Both the position numbers and the translations under genes were made by a program. The notes under the pieces are model-generated. The model saw only the letters and a program-made list of their open reading frames with translations, was not told the origin of the DNA and made no database searches. A DNA stretch of 64,000 nucleotides from Pseudomonadales bacterium (GTDB lineage: Bacteria > Pseudomonadota > Gammaproteobacteria > Pseudomonadales > Azotimanducaceae). Position 1 is the first letter of the stretch. Each line of letters opens with the position of its first letter. The stretch covers positions 1 through 64,000 of the forward strand of contig JAJECH010000025.1 of the NCBI GenBank assembly GCA_022822135.1. Direction: 5' to 3'. Of the stretch, positions 8,673 to 16,687 are shown one piece after another.

Positions 8673-9038
8673 TCAAATTTCAACAAGCGTTTCGAATCCC
8701 CCGAAGATCATGCGTTTGCCGTCGAACGGAACCGGATATTTGGTCTCGTCGAATCTTTCATCTGATTCGGCTAGTTCGTGCATTCTTTCCATGCCTTGAT
8801 CGCGTGTCTCTTTATCTGGCCACTCAAACCACGCGAACACGATTGATTCGTCGTCCTTCGCGTTCACTGCTTTGCGGAAATCTGTCAATGTGCCATCGGG
8901 AATGTCGTCGCCCCAACACTCCATCGTCCGAGTAGCACCAAGTTCCTTAAACAAAGGATTGATGTGATGTGCATGCTCTATGTATTTCTGTTTATTCGCA
9001 GTCGGTACCGCTATCACAAAGCCGTCGATATACGACAC
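8673..9038 (-). CDS. DUF1428 family protein (YbaA-like)
   Basis: The 121-residue protein begins MSYIDGFVIAVPTANKQKY and contains ECWGDDIPDG and FAWFEWPDKETRD, the conserved stretches of DUF1428 (E. coli YbaA). The fold is ferredoxin-like with similarity to dimeric alpha-beta barrel proteins such as EthD and stress-responsive A/B domains. No biochemical role is established. It lies convergent to the CmcJ-like gene and is monocistronic. Its length and start fit the family. Confidence 0.88.
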   Translation of the reverse strand: MSYIDGFVIAVPTANKQKYIEHAHHINPLFKELGATRTMECWGDDIPDGTLTDFRKAVNAKDDESIVFAWFEWPDKETRDQGMERMHELAESDERFDETKYPVPFDGKRMIFGGFETLVEI

Positions 9039-9311
9039 GTAGTCTCCTAGAGCTATTTAGAAAGCAGCGCAAACTATAGACCTCTCTGACGTCCTGCTAA
9101 CGTTCGGTTCGAACTTGCAAGACGCGAGTCATACAGTAATTTCGAGCAGATTAATTCGTCGTTTGAGTTCAGGCGAAACTAGCGCAGGAACGCCGAAAAG
9201 TCGTATCTGAGCAGATCAAGAACCGACAAAACGCGTGTGACAGAATGACGTGCGCGTTCACCTTGGAATCTTGTATGATGAAGTCTATCTGGCGGATTGG
9301 ATGAAGGTAAC

Positions 9312-10160
9312 GTGCTTAGTGGGAACTGCCTCTGTGGCGACATTGTTTTTGAATTGAGTGGCGAGCCCAAGGGGTTGATGCACTGTCACTGCTCTATGTG
9401 CCGCAAACTCCACGGAAGCACATTTGCGACTTTTGGCGTTTTTGATTCGGAGGCAGTTCACTGGGTCAAAGGAATCGACAAGGTGAATCGCTTCAGATCA
9501 TCGGAATACGGGTCGCGAAGCTTCTGCAGCAAATGTGGTTCCGTCGTACCAGCACCAACGCAAACAGACGGTATTACCTACATCCCGATGGGGGTCGTCT
9601 CTGGCGACGTCGGAGAACCGCAGGCTCTTCATCTCTTCGTAGGCTCAAAAGCACCTTGGCACGAAATCACCGATGAACATGAGCAGCACTTGGAGTGGCC
9701 TCCCGGTTGGGACAACAGCATTCAAGTTAAAGCCGATGTACGAGAAACCGCAGACCCGAACTGCAGCGGCGGCAGCTGCCAATGCGGTGTAGTGCAGTTC
9801 GAATACGAGGGTGAAGCCGATCGCATGTTGAACTGCCACTGCTCCCGATGCCGTAGACAGATGAGCGCAGCGTACGGCACGTTTGTTTTCGTATCTAGCG
9901 ATCAGTTCCGTTGGACTTCAGGAGAAGACGATGTCGTGAACTACAAGATGCCGGAAGCTCGCGTCAAGGGAACGGCGTTTTGCCGTCACTGTGGCTCACT
10001 CGTAGCGCGAGAGCGCGATGCGGGTTCGATGCAAATCCCAGCGGGTTCGCTAGACGGCGATCCTCATATACGACCGATCGCCAACATTTTCACGGATTCA
10101 AAAGCACCTTGGGTCACACTTGACGAAAGCATCACCTGTTTTCCAGAGTATCCGACTTAA
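9312..10160 (+). CDS. Tandem GFA-domain protein
   Basis: The protein (about 282 aa) consists of two GFA domains in a row. Each has the zinc-binding set of the family: GNCLCGDIVFEL with MHCHCSMCRKLHG and FCSKCGS in the first half, and GGSCQCGVVQFEY with LNCHCSRCRRQMS and FCRHCGS in the second. The family is named after Gfa, described as a glutathione-dependent formaldehyde-activating enzyme, though most members have no proven activity. Single-domain proteins of about 130 residues are the norm, so this is a duplication or fusion. GTG 9312 is preferred because GAAGG precedes it and family proteins begin close to the G-x-C-x-C-G motif; the frame is open to TTG 9297. Confidence 0.85.
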   Translation: MLSGNCLCGDIVFELSGEPKGLMHCHCSMCRKLHGSTFATFGVFDSEAVHWVKGIDKVNRFRSSEYGSRSFCSKCGSVVPAPTQTDGITYIPMGVVSGDVGEPQALHLFVGSKAPWHEITDEHEQHLEWPPGWDNSIQVKADVRETADPNCSGGSCQCGVVQFEYEGEADRMLNCHCSRCRRQMSAAYGTFVFVSSDQFRWTSGEDDVVNYKMPEARVKGTAFCRHCGSLVARERDAGSMQIPAGSLDGDPHIRPIANIFTDSKAPWVTLDESITCFPEYPT

Positions 10161-10475
10161 GATCACGGTTCCAATCCGACGCTCGTCCAAACGCGCATCG
10201 CTGACCGCGCTCTTGACTGGTACTTGGCGAGTTCATTCGATATCCAATCTGGGGAACGAACCATCGCACATTAGTTAGTTCGAAAATGTCACGTTTGACA
10301 ACCGATTCTCAACGGATGCGGTAAGACCAATGCCAATAAAGATCGTGTCGCCAACGCTTGCACCAGATCTGTTTGAACATCACGCTGATGCGAGTCAATC
10401 AAGTGAGCTTTGTACCATTTCCACTGCACCACTGACCTCTAAGCGTTAGCTAGGTGGGAATCAATTGTTTTCAGC
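10161..10475. other. Intergenic stretch, one doubtful 39-codon frame
   Basis: About 315 bases separate the GFA gene from the small secreted-protein gene. A 39-codon plus-strand frame (10330-10449, beginning MPIKIVSPTLAPDLFEHHAD) is open, but it lacks a ribosome-binding site and resembles nothing I recognise. The opposite strand also has a short open frame there, so neither can be called a gene. A promoter for the 10476 gene presumably lies here, but I see no convincing -35/-10 pair. Confidence 0.4.
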
Positions 10476-10676
10476 ATGAGACCAATCACGATGAGATTAA
10501 CTCAAGAACTTGCCTTAGTGACGACCTTGAGTTTCGTTTTCGCCGGTACGGCGTGAGCGCAAGAAGAGGAAGAATACCAAGACCCGAGCACTGGCGAAGA
10601 GGTATTCTCGCCAGTCGACAACAAGTTTGTATCCGGTTGGCGATACTGGGGTTCGGAAATCCGCTATCGATTCTGA
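10476..10676 (+). pseudogene. Small secreted-protein gene with an in-frame TGA at the signal peptidase site
   Basis: Reading from ATG 10476 (or ATG 10491) gives a short basic N-terminus, the hydrophobic core LALVTTLSFVFAG and then T-A. A TGA follows at 10554-10556, then in the same frame A-Q-E-E-E-E-Y and a further 33 residues to a TGA at 10674. The mature part is acidic and aromatic and ends in SEIRYRF, with a C-terminal Phe. The sequence across the stop reads T-A-stop-A-Q. A Trp codon (TGG) there would give AWAQ, a common bacterial signal-peptidase-I junction, so a single G-to-A change explains the break. If the change is real, the product is only a 26-residue peptide. Recoding is unlikely because TGA ends other genes normally. 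A strong hairpin follows the second stop. Confidence 0.6.
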
Positions 10677-10685
10677 GTTTTATGC

Positions 10686-10712
10686 GTGACCGTCCGTTCT
10701 GCGGACGGTCAC
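10686..10712 (+). terminator. Strong hairpin, probable terminator of the small secreted-protein gene
   Basis: GTGACCGTCCG and CGGACGGTCAC form a perfect 11-base-pair stem with a five-base loop (TTCTG), starting 10 bases after the stop codon at 10676. The tract after it is GTTCAT rather than a T run, so termination may be inefficient; the hairpin may also protect the mRNA 3' end. Confidence 0.6.
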
Positions 10713-10804
10713 GTTCATACCTAATTCATTCAGCACCCAATCGGGATACAAGTCGCGTATGACGGCGACCTTCAACGATAGCTCCTGCTAAACGCACCCG
10801 AGCG

Positions 10805-12739
10805 TTGAACCAAACTCGCGAAAACGTGACGCCTCCCGACGAGTTCGAGGCGTTGCGTTTAGACCTTAAGGGACTAGGGCGGATCTATCTGTCGACCTGG
10901 CCCTACATACTCGCCCAACTACGTCATTTCCTTGCGCTGCTAGCGCTGAACCTGGGCATGATCGGCTTCGCCACGGCAGTCGGTTTCATGAGTTTCGACA
11001 TCCTTTGGGATTCGGTCGGCAGCAGTGAACCCCTTTCGCGTGCTCAAGCAGCCGTCATGTTCCTACCAGACGTTGATTACGTTGATGTCGACACCTTATC
11101 CGAAGACTCACGATTCGAAATCCTGTTTCGATTCCTCATCGTTTCAGCGATCATCATCGTGCTGACGACGAGCTCGTTCACGCTGATTTCGATTTACAAG
11201 ACATGGATTCTGCAACGCGTCAACCAGGCATTGCGCGTCGACATGGTCCGCAACGCAGAGGAACTGAGCTTGCGGTTCCACGCGACGGCGTCGGCCGGAG
11301 ACGGTATTTATCGCGTGTTTCAAGACAGCGCGATGGTGACAGCGGTGGTCGACAACATCGTCGTGCAGCCCATCATCGCATTGTTGACGCTAGTACTGCA
11401 ACTCACCATCGCCTCTCTATTCAGTCCTTGGTTCGCGTTTCTTCTTTGCGTCGCAAGCGCAACGATATTGACCATAACTGTTTGGTATACGCCAAGGTTG
11501 CGGACATGGAGCCAAGCGGCTCGTCGCTCAAACGCCGCCTTGTTCACACGCGTGCAGGAGACGTTTCAGAGTATTCAAGCGATCAAGGCATATGGGTTTG
11601 AGGACACGAACCTCTCACGATTCGAAAGTGAATCGAGCATCGCCTTAAACAATGCCTTTGCTTTGCGACGGGATTTTGCCATCGTAAAGGTTGTCGCGTC
11701 GTTTCTTCTTGCGTTAACACTATTTGTGACCGACTTCATCGCCACTCAGTTTGTACTGAATGAGGAGATCGTTTTTGGCGCATCGCTTCTGGCTCTATTC
11801 GGAATGACCGTTACACGTTGGACAGTCGCTGCGCATCAAGCGCGTAGAGGTTCGATCTACGCGTTTACATTCAATTTTGAGCATCTCGTGCGGTTGTGGT
11901 GCTTCGCGCAGGACATGGCCGTCGGTTTAGGACGTGCGTTTTGGCTATTAGCGCAACAACCCGAAGTTCGCGACCCAATTGATCCAGTCACATTCCCCAC
12001 GTCCATTCAAAACGTGAAATTCGAAGGGGTACGCTTCGGATACGAACCGCAGAGATTGGTGTTAGACGGGTTCGATTTGACCGCGCACGTTGGCCAGGTA
12101 ACTGCATTGGTTGGCGCTTCTGGATCGGGTAAATCGACGGCGATGTCGCTGTTGCTGCGACTCTTTGACCCGGATGCAGGCAACGTACAGATTAATGGCA
12201 TTCGCCTATCGCAGATGCGGATCAGAGACATCCGTTCAGCGATCGCGATCGCGCTTCAAGAAAACGTGCTATTCCCCATTTCAGTCGCTGAGAACTTGCG
12301 CTACACCACGCCGGATGCCACTGATGAAGAGATACGTGAAGCTGCAGCCGTAGCGTGCGCACTCGATTTCATAAACGAGCTACCAAATGGGTTTGAAACC
12401 GAACTAGGAATCGACGGTGCCTTGCTATCAGTCGGTCAGAAGCAACGTCTATCCATAGCACGCACATTGACTCGGAACGCACCCGTTTTGATATTGGACG
12501 AACCGACCGCATCACTTGACGCTGAAACTGAACGACAGGTGCTTGCGAATCTCAAGACATGGGCAAGCGAACGGGTGGTGTTTGTTATTACACATCGCAT
12601 GTCGACCATCAAAGACGTGGACCAAATCGCCTTTTTAACGGATGGCAAAGTGGTCGAAGCAGGGTCGCACGACGAATTGATGAGTCGGCAAGGACACTAC
12701 ACCGATTTTGTGATGTTGGGCGAATCAGCTCATGTCTGA
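10805..12739 (+). CDS. ABC exporter half-transporter (fused membrane and ATPase domains), first subunit
   Basis: The 644-residue protein has an N-terminal transmembrane domain (residues about 20-370, six hydrophobic segments) followed by an ATPase domain. Walker A is GASGSGKS from Gly437, the signature is LSVGQKQRLSIA, Walker B is VLILDEPTASLD with the catalytic Glu, and the switch His is in VFVITHRMST. The signature has Val in place of the usual first Gly of LSGGQ. The architecture is that of ABCB/MsbA-type exporters moving lipids, peptides or drugs outward. It overlaps the next gene by eight bases, and that gene encodes a second, different half-transporter, so the functional unit is probably a heterodimer. 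TTG 10805 is the only plausible start after an upstream stop. Confidence 0.88.
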   Translation: MNQTRENVTPPDEFEALRLDLKGLGRIYLSTWPYILAQLRHFLALLALNLGMIGFATAVGFMSFDILWDSVGSSEPLSRAQAAVMFLPDVDYVDVDTLSEDSRFEILFRFLIVSAIIIVLTTSSFTLISIYKTWILQRVNQALRVDMVRNAEELSLRFHATASAGDGIYRVFQDSAMVTAVVDNIVVQPIIALLTLVLQLTIASLFSPWFAFLLCVASATILTITVWYTPRLRTWSQAARRSNAALFTRVQETFQSIQAIKAYGFEDTNLSRFESESSIALNNAFALRRDFAIVKVVASFLLALTLFVTDFIATQFVLNEEIVFGASLLALFGMTVTRWTVAAHQARRGSIYAFTFNFEHLVRLWCFAQDMAVGLGRAFWLLAQQPEVRDPIDPVTFPTSIQNVKFEGVRFGYEPQRLVLDGFDLTAHVGQVTALVGASGSGKSTAMSLLLRLFDPDAGNVQINGIRLSQMRIRDIRSAIAIALQENVLFPISVAENLRYTTPDATDEEIREAAAVACALDFINELPNGFETELGIDGALLSVGQKQRLSIARTLTRNAPVLILDEPTASLDAETERQVLANLKTWASERVVFVITHRMSTIKDVDQIAFLTDGKVVEAGSHDELMSRQGHYTDFVMLGESAHV

Positions 12740-14711
12740 ACTCACATTCCACGATCGTCTTGACGTCAAGTCGACGTTAGCGACAGGCGATGTCATCGCG
12801 CTATTCAAACGGTCATTGAGATACCTCTGGCCGCAGCGTCGCTTATTTAGTGCACGCGTCGGACTGATGATCGTCATCTACGGACTGGGCTTGATCGTTC
12901 CTTGGTTACTGAAAATCGTGGTCGACCACGGGGTCATGCAACAACCGATCGAAGTTGGTGCTGATGGTTTCCTATTTCCGAGTTTCATGACGCCGTTTCT
13001 TAATTTCGTGGCAAGTATGGAACCGTTATCGGTCACGCTATATACGCTTCTATTCCTAGGGTTCATGTTCTTATTCGTGGGTTACTCAGGCAACACTTTG
13101 CTAGAGGCGAATCTAGCGGAAGGCGCGGATGTTGCAACACGTTCTGAAAACAAGATCAGTGCTGGTTTTAGCGCCGCGCACGGTCTCGTGGGGTTACTAG
13201 ATCTCTGCATCGCAATTCGACTTTCCCAACGCATCACCGACCACGTTCGACGTACGACGTTTTGGCGTCTCTCATGTCAATCCATGCCGACGCTAAGTCT
13301 GCAACGAACGGGTGATGCGTTGTTCCGTGTATTACACGACGCACCTTCGATCGCAGCGATTTGTCATGCACTGACATTGAATCCGCTCGCCATGTTCATC
13401 AGTGTCGGCGCGAATCTCTGGGTATTAGCCGCGGTCTACGGTGGTGTCGCACCATCACTGGTTTGGATTGGGTTTTCTGCGGTCTTTCTGACGCTTGTCG
13501 CAACATCGCCGCTTGCACGATGGGCACGCCGTGTCAGCCAAGCTAGCCGAGCGTCAGGAAGTGCGACCACGGACGAAATCGAGGAAGGTCTAAAGCATGT
13601 CGCCGCTGTGCAGAGTCTCGGAACCACAGATCGGCAAAGGAAGCAATTCGCCGATGCAAGTCGCGAGTCGTTTCGTCAAAGTTTGCTTTTGGTTTGGGTC
13701 CTATACGTCGTTGAATGGATTGCCGAAAACGTTCATTTGGTGTTCGCGACCGCTGGTTTTTGGGTGATTTTCTCTGGGATTATTCGAGGGGAACTCACTC
13801 TTGGCGACGCGCCAGTAGTGCTTCGAATGTACAGCTTGCTTTATGAAACGTCGATGCAATTCGGACGAATCTGGATCGACCAACAAGACAACGCCGCAGC
13901 CGCGCGCCGAGTGTTCTTTTCGATGGATCACGATGTTGAAGCAGTAACGCGTAATCGCCGTACGCGCTCAGGTGGAATGGATCGAGACGTTTCGCTACGC
14001 TTCAACGGCGTTGGATTCCACTACCCCGACGGCAGACGAGCTTTGGAAAACGTGAGTTTCGAAGCTCGTGCCGGTGAGACGATCGCAATCGTGGGTCCTA
14101 GTGGGGCCGGAAAAACCACGCTGGCGTACATGATTGCGAAATTCTTGGAGCCGACGAAAGGACGTGTATTGCTCAACGATGTCGATCTTGCGGATTTGGA
14201 TGTGCGAAGCGTGCGCGAGAACGTCGCCTATGTATTCCAAGAACACCAGTTGCTGACCGACACTGTGGCCGCGAATCTCCGAGTCGCCAAACCGGACGCT
14301 ACGCTCGATGAGATGAAGCAGGTGTGTCAAATGGTTGGTGCACTCGAATTCGTTATGGCGATGCCCGATGGTTTTGATTCGAAAATCGGACGCGGAGGCG
14401 GAACACTCTCCGTGGGTCAGAAGCAACGCTTGAGTATCGCTCGGGGATTGCTGATCAATGCAGGCATCTTGATTCTCGACGAACCCACTGCTGCGCTCGA
14501 CCCCGTGAACGAGACTTTATTGCTCGACACAATAAAGATGTCGCACACGCGCCTCAATATCGTCATTGCTCACCGTATTCGTACCATCGATCAAGCCGAC
14601 CGAATCTTCTTTCTCGATCAAGGCACGATCATCGAAACAGGTTCTCCCTCAGAGCTGCGGAATCAGAAAGGCAGTTTCTATCAACGTTTCGTCGATATTG
14701 CAGAGGTATGA
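12732..14711 (+). CDS. ABC exporter half-transporter, second subunit
   Basis: The 659-residue protein has the same layout as its upstream neighbour: a membrane domain to about residue 390 and an ATPase domain with Walker A GPSGAGKT from Gly455, signature LSVGQKQRLSIARG, Walker B ILILDEPTAALD and switch His in IVIAHRIRT. Both subunits share the unusual LSVGQ signature, and both Walker B motifs keep the catalytic Glu, so neither composite ATP site is obviously dead. Residues about 85-150 contain an extra polar stretch (EANLAEGADVATRSENK) between membrane segments. Its ATG lies inside the end of the first subunit gene, so translation is coupled. The cargo is unknown. Confidence 0.88.
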   Translation: MSELTFHDRLDVKSTLATGDVIALFKRSLRYLWPQRRLFSARVGLMIVIYGLGLIVPWLLKIVVDHGVMQQPIEVGADGFLFPSFMTPFLNFVASMEPLSVTLYTLLFLGFMFLFVGYSGNTLLEANLAEGADVATRSENKISAGFSAAHGLVGLLDLCIAIRLSQRITDHVRRTTFWRLSCQSMPTLSLQRTGDALFRVLHDAPSIAAICHALTLNPLAMFISVGANLWVLAAVYGGVAPSLVWIGFSAVFLTLVATSPLARWARRVSQASRASGSATTDEIEEGLKHVAAVQSLGTTDRQRKQFADASRESFRQSLLLVWVLYVVEWIAENVHLVFATAGFWVIFSGIIRGELTLGDAPVVLRMYSLLYETSMQFGRIWIDQQDNAAAARRVFFSMDHDVEAVTRNRRTRSGGMDRDVSLRFNGVGFHYPDGRRALENVSFEARAGETIAIVGPSGAGKTTLAYMIAKFLEPTKGRVLLNDVDLADLDVRSVRENVAYVFQEHQLLTDTVAANLRVAKPDATLDEMKQVCQMVGALEFVMAMPDGFDSKIGRGGGTLSVGQKQRLSIARGLLINAGILILDEPTAALDPVNETLLLDTIKMSHTRLNIVIAHRIRTIDQADRIFFLDQGTIIETGSPSELRNQKGSFYQRFVDIAEV

Positions 14712-15238
14712 CATGCCCCACTCGCGAGCGGTGCTGCTCTCCAATTTGAATGACCGGGATTCGCGGCGTCCTGGACAATGAATGGATGCTGCCGTTTTAA
14801 ATCTGGCATGATGACTGCCAGTTCCTCTCGGACAAGAGACGAATCCGTAGTCATCTCATTCTGGTTCTAAAGTCAAGCAAGTCGTGGTACTCCCTTGACG
14901 TGAAATGCGGACTAGTCCATGCGAGATCAGTTTCAGTGAATGATCGAGACTATTTTGGATCAAACTTCAAATTAGCTCAACTAAATTAAACTAGACTTAA
15001 ATTTGGTACGTATTTTTAGTTAGCACCGTTGCGTCTTCGATAGAAAAACGGACTCTCATAATGGGTGTAACTACATTGGCGTGATTGCGCAGGGGACCAA
15101 GAAAACGTCGTAACACGACGTCAACTAAACAGCATCAACGATTTAGTGCAATCGTAAAATGCGCCGTGCGGTCAGACTCGGCATCGATTAAGCGTTTGGT
15201 CTTCCGTATTTCTAGTTCTACACGTTACAGCTCTCCCC
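14712..15238. other. Intergenic region upstream of the transhydrogenase operon, with a perfect dyad
   Basis: No gene is supported in these 527 bases. The middle (about 14940-15030) is AT-rich and could hold the pnt promoter. A 17-base perfect dyad, ACGTCGT-AAC-ACGACGT, lies at 15105-15121, about 118 bases before pntAA, and could be an operator. No clear ribosome-binding site precedes pntAA. Confidence 0.4.
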
Positions 15239-16369
15239 ATGCGGATAGTTACGACCAAGGAAACTTGGCCTGGTGAAAAGCGCGTTGCGTTAGTACCCCA
15301 GATAGTTCAAAAACTGACGGATTTAGGTTTCGAAGTCACCGTTCAGACTGGCTGCGGGGAAGAAGCTGGCTTTACGGATGTTGAGTACGAAGCGGCAGGA
15401 GCGGTTCTGACCGAGTATGCGGACGAAGCACTTCGGTATGCAGACATTGTTCTTGCTGTCAGACCACCTTCACCTGAGGTAATTTCCTGGTATCCCGAGG
15501 GTTCAACCTATTTGGGATTCCTCGATCCATTCAGATTCGAAGCGACTGTCTCTGCATTTGAAAACTGCAAGGTAGACGCCATATCGCTCGATATGGTGCC
15601 TAGAAGCACCCGTGCACAAAAACTTGATGGCTTGTCGTCGCAAGCGAGTTTAGCCGGATACGCCGCAGTGGTTGTGGCTGCGTTCCATTTACCGCGGATC
15701 TTTCCATTGATGATGACGCCCGCTGGTACTCTCTCTCCAGCTCGAGTCTTCATTATCGGAGCAGGCGTCGCCGGACTACAGGCGATTGCTACCGCTCACC
15801 GCTTAGGTGCAAGAATTGAAGCGTTTGATACAAGACCAGTCGTCAAGGAAGAAGTACAGAGTCTTGGTGCGCGCTTTCTTGAAATCGATCTTGGTGAACT
15901 CGGACAAACTGAACAGGGTTACGCACAAGCTCTTACAGCTGAACAGGAAGAACTTCAGCGACAAGGAATGGCAGACGCTATAGCGCGCTCGGACATCGTC
16001 ATAACGACAGCACAGGTTTTCGGTCGACCCGCCCCTCGAATTGTCTCACTCGACATGTTGAAGGCAATGCAACCCACAAGCGTAATGATTGATATGGCCG
16101 TGGAATCGGGCGGCAATGTTGAAGGATCCCAACTCGACGAGATTGTCGACATCAACGGAGTCAAACTCATCGGTATGGGCAATCTACCTTCTCAAGTAGC
16201 AGGTCACGCGAGCGAGATGTTCTCGTCCAATCTATTCGAGTACTTAAGCGAATTTCTGAGCGAGGAGTCCGGGACCGTTAATCTGAGCGTCGAAGACGAG
16301 ATTCTCGATGCTTCACTCGTCGTAAGGGACGGTAAAGTGGTTAACGAAAGACTCAAGGAGATGACCTAA
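15239..16369 (+). CDS. pntAA: NAD(P) transhydrogenase alpha subunit, NAD-binding part
   Basis: This 376-residue soluble subunit (domain I) of the proton-translocating transhydrogenase binds NAD(H). It begins MRIVTTKETWPGEKRVALVP, as is usual, contains the RSTRAQKLDGLSSQASLAGY stretch of the AlaDh/PntA N-terminal domain, and has a Rossmann motif GAGVAGLQAIATAHRLGA with EAFDTRPVVKEEVQS. The enzyme couples hydride transfer from NADH to NADP+ to inward proton flow and so supplies NADPH. The alpha subunit is split here into AA and AB, as in Rhodospirillum, rather than joined as in E. coli. The pntAB gene follows after three bases. Confidence 0.95.
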   Translation: MRIVTTKETWPGEKRVALVPQIVQKLTDLGFEVTVQTGCGEEAGFTDVEYEAAGAVLTEYADEALRYADIVLAVRPPSPEVISWYPEGSTYLGFLDPFRFEATVSAFENCKVDAISLDMVPRSTRAQKLDGLSSQASLAGYAAVVVAAFHLPRIFPLMMTPAGTLSPARVFIIGAGVAGLQAIATAHRLGARIEAFDTRPVVKEEVQSLGARFLEIDLGELGQTEQGYAQALTAEQEELQRQGMADAIARSDIVITTAQVFGRPAPRIVSLDMLKAMQPTSVMIDMAVESGGNVEGSQLDEIVDINGVKLIGMGNLPSQVAGHASEMFSSNLFEYLSEFLSEESGTVNLSVEDEILDASLVVRDGKVVNERLKEMT

Positions 16370-16372
16370 CTC

Positions 16373-16675
16373 ATGGAACTGACCTTCGTTTATCTAGCGC
16401 TTATCTTGGTGCTGGCGATATTCCTAGGGTTCGAGCTGATCTCGAAGGTACCAGCAACGCTACACACACCTTTAATGTCTGGTGCGAACGCAATCTCTGG
16501 GATTACGATCGTTGGCGCACTACTTGCCGCGGGTAGTAGCGAAAACACTTCGTTAGCGACGTGGCTTGGTGCAGCCGCTGTTGTGTTCGCCACGATCAAT
16601 GTCGTCGGTGGTTACCTAGTCACTGATCGCATGCTTGGCATGTTCAGATCTCGCACCGATAAAACAGACGAATAA
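16373..16675 (+). CDS. pntAB: NAD(P) transhydrogenase alpha subunit, membrane part
   Basis: The 100-residue protein has three or four hydrophobic segments with the PntAB pattern: an N-terminal span, then VPATLHTPLMSGANAISGI and ATINVVGGYLVTDRMLGMF. It forms part of the proton channel (domain II) together with PntB. AAGGAG lies 12 bases upstream of its ATG, inside the end of pntAA. Length and position between pntAA and pntB fit the split form. Confidence 0.95.
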   Translation: MELTFVYLALILVLAIFLGFELISKVPATLHTPLMSGANAISGITIVGALLAAGSSENTSLATWLGAAAVVFATINVVGGYLVTDRMLGMFRSRTDKTDE

Positions 16676-16687
16676 GCCCGATCACTC

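Noticed and set aside
10554-10556. TGA as selenocysteine or recoded tryptophan
   Set aside because: TGG encodes Trp and TGA ends genes elsewhere in the window. No selenocysteine-insertion hairpin is seen right after the codon, and Sec is not expected at a signal-peptidase site.
10454-10762. A 102-codon frame overlapping the small secreted-protein gene
   Set aside because: It is Arg-rich, has no ribosome-binding site and runs through the hairpin. The other frame shows a proper signal peptide and mature region.
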